Positions 62,001 through 64,000 of a DNA stretch of 64,000 bases are shown in pieces (position 1 is the first letter of the stretch; each line of letters starts with the position of its first letter). The stretch covers positions 868,001-932,000 of the forward strand of contig CAWJLE010000003.1 of NCBI GenBank assembly GCA_963843645.1, read 5' to 3'. The DNA comes from CAWJLE01 sp963843645 (GTDB lineage Bacteria; Chloroflexota; Anaerolineae; DAOTYC01). Position numbers and translations under genes: made by a program. Under the pieces are notes generated by a model. The model saw only the letters and a program-made list of their open reading frames with translations. It was not told the origin of the DNA and made no database searches.

Positions 62001-62070
62001 CGAAATTGAGCGGCGCGTTCATCACGTTTGCATCGGTGCGCTGACATGGGGTCGATGTCGATATTGATGG

Positions 62071-62283
62071 GTCTTCTCCGGCACCACAGCGACGATCATG
62101 ATTGCCGAGCTTAAGGCGCTGGCCAAGGAGAAATACGGGATCGACCCCAACGCGGACGCGGCCAAGTTCAACGACTTTCGCAACCGCGTTTTCGCGTCGC
62201 TGAGCGACATTCGACTCTACAACATTCTCGTCTCGGGCGGCCACAGCGCTGTGGCAGAAGAAGTCTCGACGCTGAGCCTGTGA
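62071..62283 (+). pseudogene. 3' fragment of an unrecognised gene
   Basis: A frame of about 70 codons after a TGA, reading VFSGTTATIMIAELKALAKE and ending GGHSAVAEEVSTLSL, has coding character and ends just before a strong terminator. It lacks a plausible start. I do not recognise the family. It points away from the PhnX fragment, and both are cut at nearly the same place (62000-62070). Confidence 0.45.
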
Positions 62284-62306
62284 GGCCGTTTGAGGTTGCA
62301 GCAAGA

Positions 62307-62341
62307 GCACGGAGGGCGTCTCAACTGCCCTCCGTGCTTTA
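62307..62341 (+). terminator. Terminator hairpin
   Basis: GCACGGAGGGC (62307-62317) pairs with GCCCTCCGTGC (62327-62337), followed by TTTATG. It lies behind the 62071-62283 fragment and before the converging kinase gene. Confidence 0.7.
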
Positions 62342-62415
62342 TGTCACCTTGTGTCAGTGTTTCCGTTGACGGAAGAAAGGAATTAATGTGGCCCACGCGC
62401 CTTCCACCGGGGCCG

Positions 62416-64000
62416 TTATGTATGGTCCAGAGGCTCCGCGCTTTCGTCCAGTACCTGACGCACCTTGCGTGCCAGCGTTTCCAGGACGAAGGGCTTCTCC
62501 AGTATGCTGCCGGCAGCGACCCGATATTTCCCAGACGAAAAGAAATCGGCCGTGTAGCCCGAAGCAAACAGGACGCGTATGTCGGGATAGTCGTTTCGAA
62601 GTTCCGCCGCTAACTCCAGCCCGCTCATTTCAGGCATGATGACGTCGGACAACAGAAGATGTACCCGGCCGGGGTGGGTCCGAATCGAGGTCCACCGCCT
62701 CCACACCCCTGCTGGCCTCCAACACTGCGTAGCCCAATTCGCTCAGGCAGTGGCGCATGACCTCTCGAACTGCAGAGTCGTCCTCCACCAACAGGATCGT
62801 CTCGTTCCCACCTGTCGGGGCGCTCGGGTCAGGTTTCACGGGCTGGGCAGCAGACAATTCCGCGACCCGCGGCAGATAGATCTTGAACACCGTGCCACAG
62901 CCGACTTCAGAGTATAACGACACGTGCCCACCGCTCTGCTTGATAATTCCATACACGGTCGGCAGCCGCAATCCGGCGTCTCTGTCGATCGTGGTTGAGA
63001 ACGGCTCAAAGGCGCAACTCAGGGTCTTGGGGTCCATCCCACGCCCCGTATCGCTGACCGCCAACCTGACGTAGCGTCCCGGTTCGACGTCGGGGTGCTC
63101 GCTCGCATAGAGCCCGTCCAGATCCACGTTCGCCGTCTCGACGACGAGCCGGCCTCCCTGCGGCATCTCGTCACATGCGTGGGCGACCAGGCTCGATATA
63201 ACCTGCTCGAGGCCCTCAGGGTCAGCCTCCACGAGCCCCAAGTCCGGTGTGAGCGCTGTTCTCACGTCGATCTGCTCGCCGACTCGATCGTGCAGTGCGT
63301 CCATCGTCTCAGCGATCACGTCGTTGAGGTTCAGAATCCGAGGTTGCAGATCCTGGCGGCGGCTGAAGGCCAGGAGTTGATGAGTCGATTCGGCAGCCGT
63401 GTTGGCGGCCTCTCGGATCGCCACCACCGCCTCGTGTCGAGGGTCGTCCTGTGGAAAATCCCGGAGCAGGAGCGACGCCCGTCCCATGATCACCGTCAGC
63501 AGGTTGTTGAAATCGTGGCACACGCCGCCGGCGAGCCGCCTCAGAGCCTCCATTTTCTGGGTTTGATGAAGCTGCTCCTCCAGCTTTCTCCGCTCCGAGA
63601 CGTCTCGAGCGTTGATGACTATGCCGGCCACGGCGGGATGGTGTCGCAAATCCGTGCCGGAGCCTTCGAGGGCCCGCCACGAGCCATCCTTGTGACGCAG
63701 ACGCATCTCGATGCGCCCCATGGCCCCTGTCTGCACCGAAGAAAAATGGTCCGCTACAGCGGAGACGTCGTCCGGATGCACGAAGTCCATCGCACATCGT
63801 CCCACGATTTCTTCGGGTTTGTAACCCAGGACCCGCTCCAGGCTGGGGCTGAAATACCGAATTGTCGCATCTGCCTCGAAAATGCCAATGAGGTCCATGG
63901 CGTTCTCGATCAGCGCACGAAAATGCTCCTCGCTGTGCTGTAACGCCTCCTCGGCCTGGCGGCGCTGCGCCAGCTCCCGTTTCGCTTCATCGTACAGTCG
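62416..64000 (-). CDS. PAS hybrid sensor histidine kinase with C-terminal receiver, one frameshift (5' end outside window)
   Basis: Open to the right edge. Order along the protein: coiled segment (RRQAEEALQHSEEHFRALIE), PAS with PAC (DLIGIFEADATIRYFSPSLE, GIVINARDVSERRKLEEQL), HisKA with His in GGVCHDFNNLLT, HATPase (VSDTGRGMD, FEPFSTT, GIIKQSGGHV), then a receiver. The HATPase G2 box is altered (AGLRLPTVYG instead of GLGLATVYG). The receiver starts ETILLVEDDSAVREVM, then the frame shifts near 62670-62700 and continues in the overlapping frame to 62416 with HLLLSDVIMPEMSG and the conserved Lys in LEKPFVLETL. Intracellular as far as visible. Confidence 0.85.

Overview
The window looks like one chromosomal segment of a GC-rich, Gram-type-uncertain bacterium, most plausibly an uncultured member of the Chloroflexota (Anaerolineae-like). 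This placement is inferred from gene style: several large secreted proteins with DUF11, discoidin-like and threonine/proline-rich segments, two small secreted proteins built from LGMTPGQLLDAE-type repeats, a C-terminal FLPVVVK-type tail, and paired RbsABC-type sugar importers. No rRNA, tRNA, CRISPR array, insertion sequence or prophage was found. At least seven single-base frameshifts interrupt otherwise well conserved genes, which points to either residual sequence error or recent decay.

Layout. 1-2.1 kb: hybrid histidine kinase, cut by the left edge. 2.2-6.5 kb: M20 peptidase and a frameshifted MocR regulator, divergent from a DUF2917-PhzF pair. 6.6-9.2 kb: TrmB-family regulator divergent from DUF2000-AzlC-AzlD, sharing overlapping promoters and twin palindromes. 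9.2-11.2 kb: two paralogous secreted repeat proteins. 11.6-14.4 kb: orphan oligopeptide-type binding protein, GNAT enzyme, kinase remnant. 14.4-19.0 kb: four-gene operon for secreted/surface proteins, one with a peptidase S74 chaperone domain. 19.3-36 kb: carbohydrate region governed by a LacI-family regulator. A 12-bp operator fused to the -35 box recurs at three promoters (sugar isomerase/oxidoreductase operon, lacI itself, ABC importer operon). A 1161-residue deacetylase/DUF11 protein sits inside it. 36-40 kb: MarR-GNAT fusion, PAS protein, degenerate receiver, DEAD-box helicase. 40-42.4 kb: secreted proteins, one with three discoidin-like repeats. 42.7-48.5 kb: second sugar importer (RbsBAC order SBP-ATPase-permease) in an operon with a split transketolase. 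48.9-50.7 kb: membrane proteins. 50.9-58.0 kb: Fe/Mn superoxide dismutase divergent from an AhpD-like protein with an in-frame TGA, followed by radical SAM, DoxX-like, GT87-like, DUF2064/TIGR04282, GT2 and radical SAM/SPASM genes. 58-64 kb: DNA polymerase IV, MFS exporter, F420-reductase-like protein, gene remnants, and a PAS hybrid histidine kinase cut by the right edge.

The most interesting item is the AhpD-like gene at 51882-52466. Its in-frame TGA falls exactly where the catalytic cysteine of the AhpD Glu-Cys-x-x-Cys-His relay should be, and it is followed at the correct distance by a hairpin matching the general shape of a bacterial SECIS element. It is therefore a candidate selenoprotein, and it heads a gene set containing a transferase family historically annotated as radical SAM/selenodomain-associated. 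The second is the LacI regulon with its identical promoter/operator geometry at three loci.
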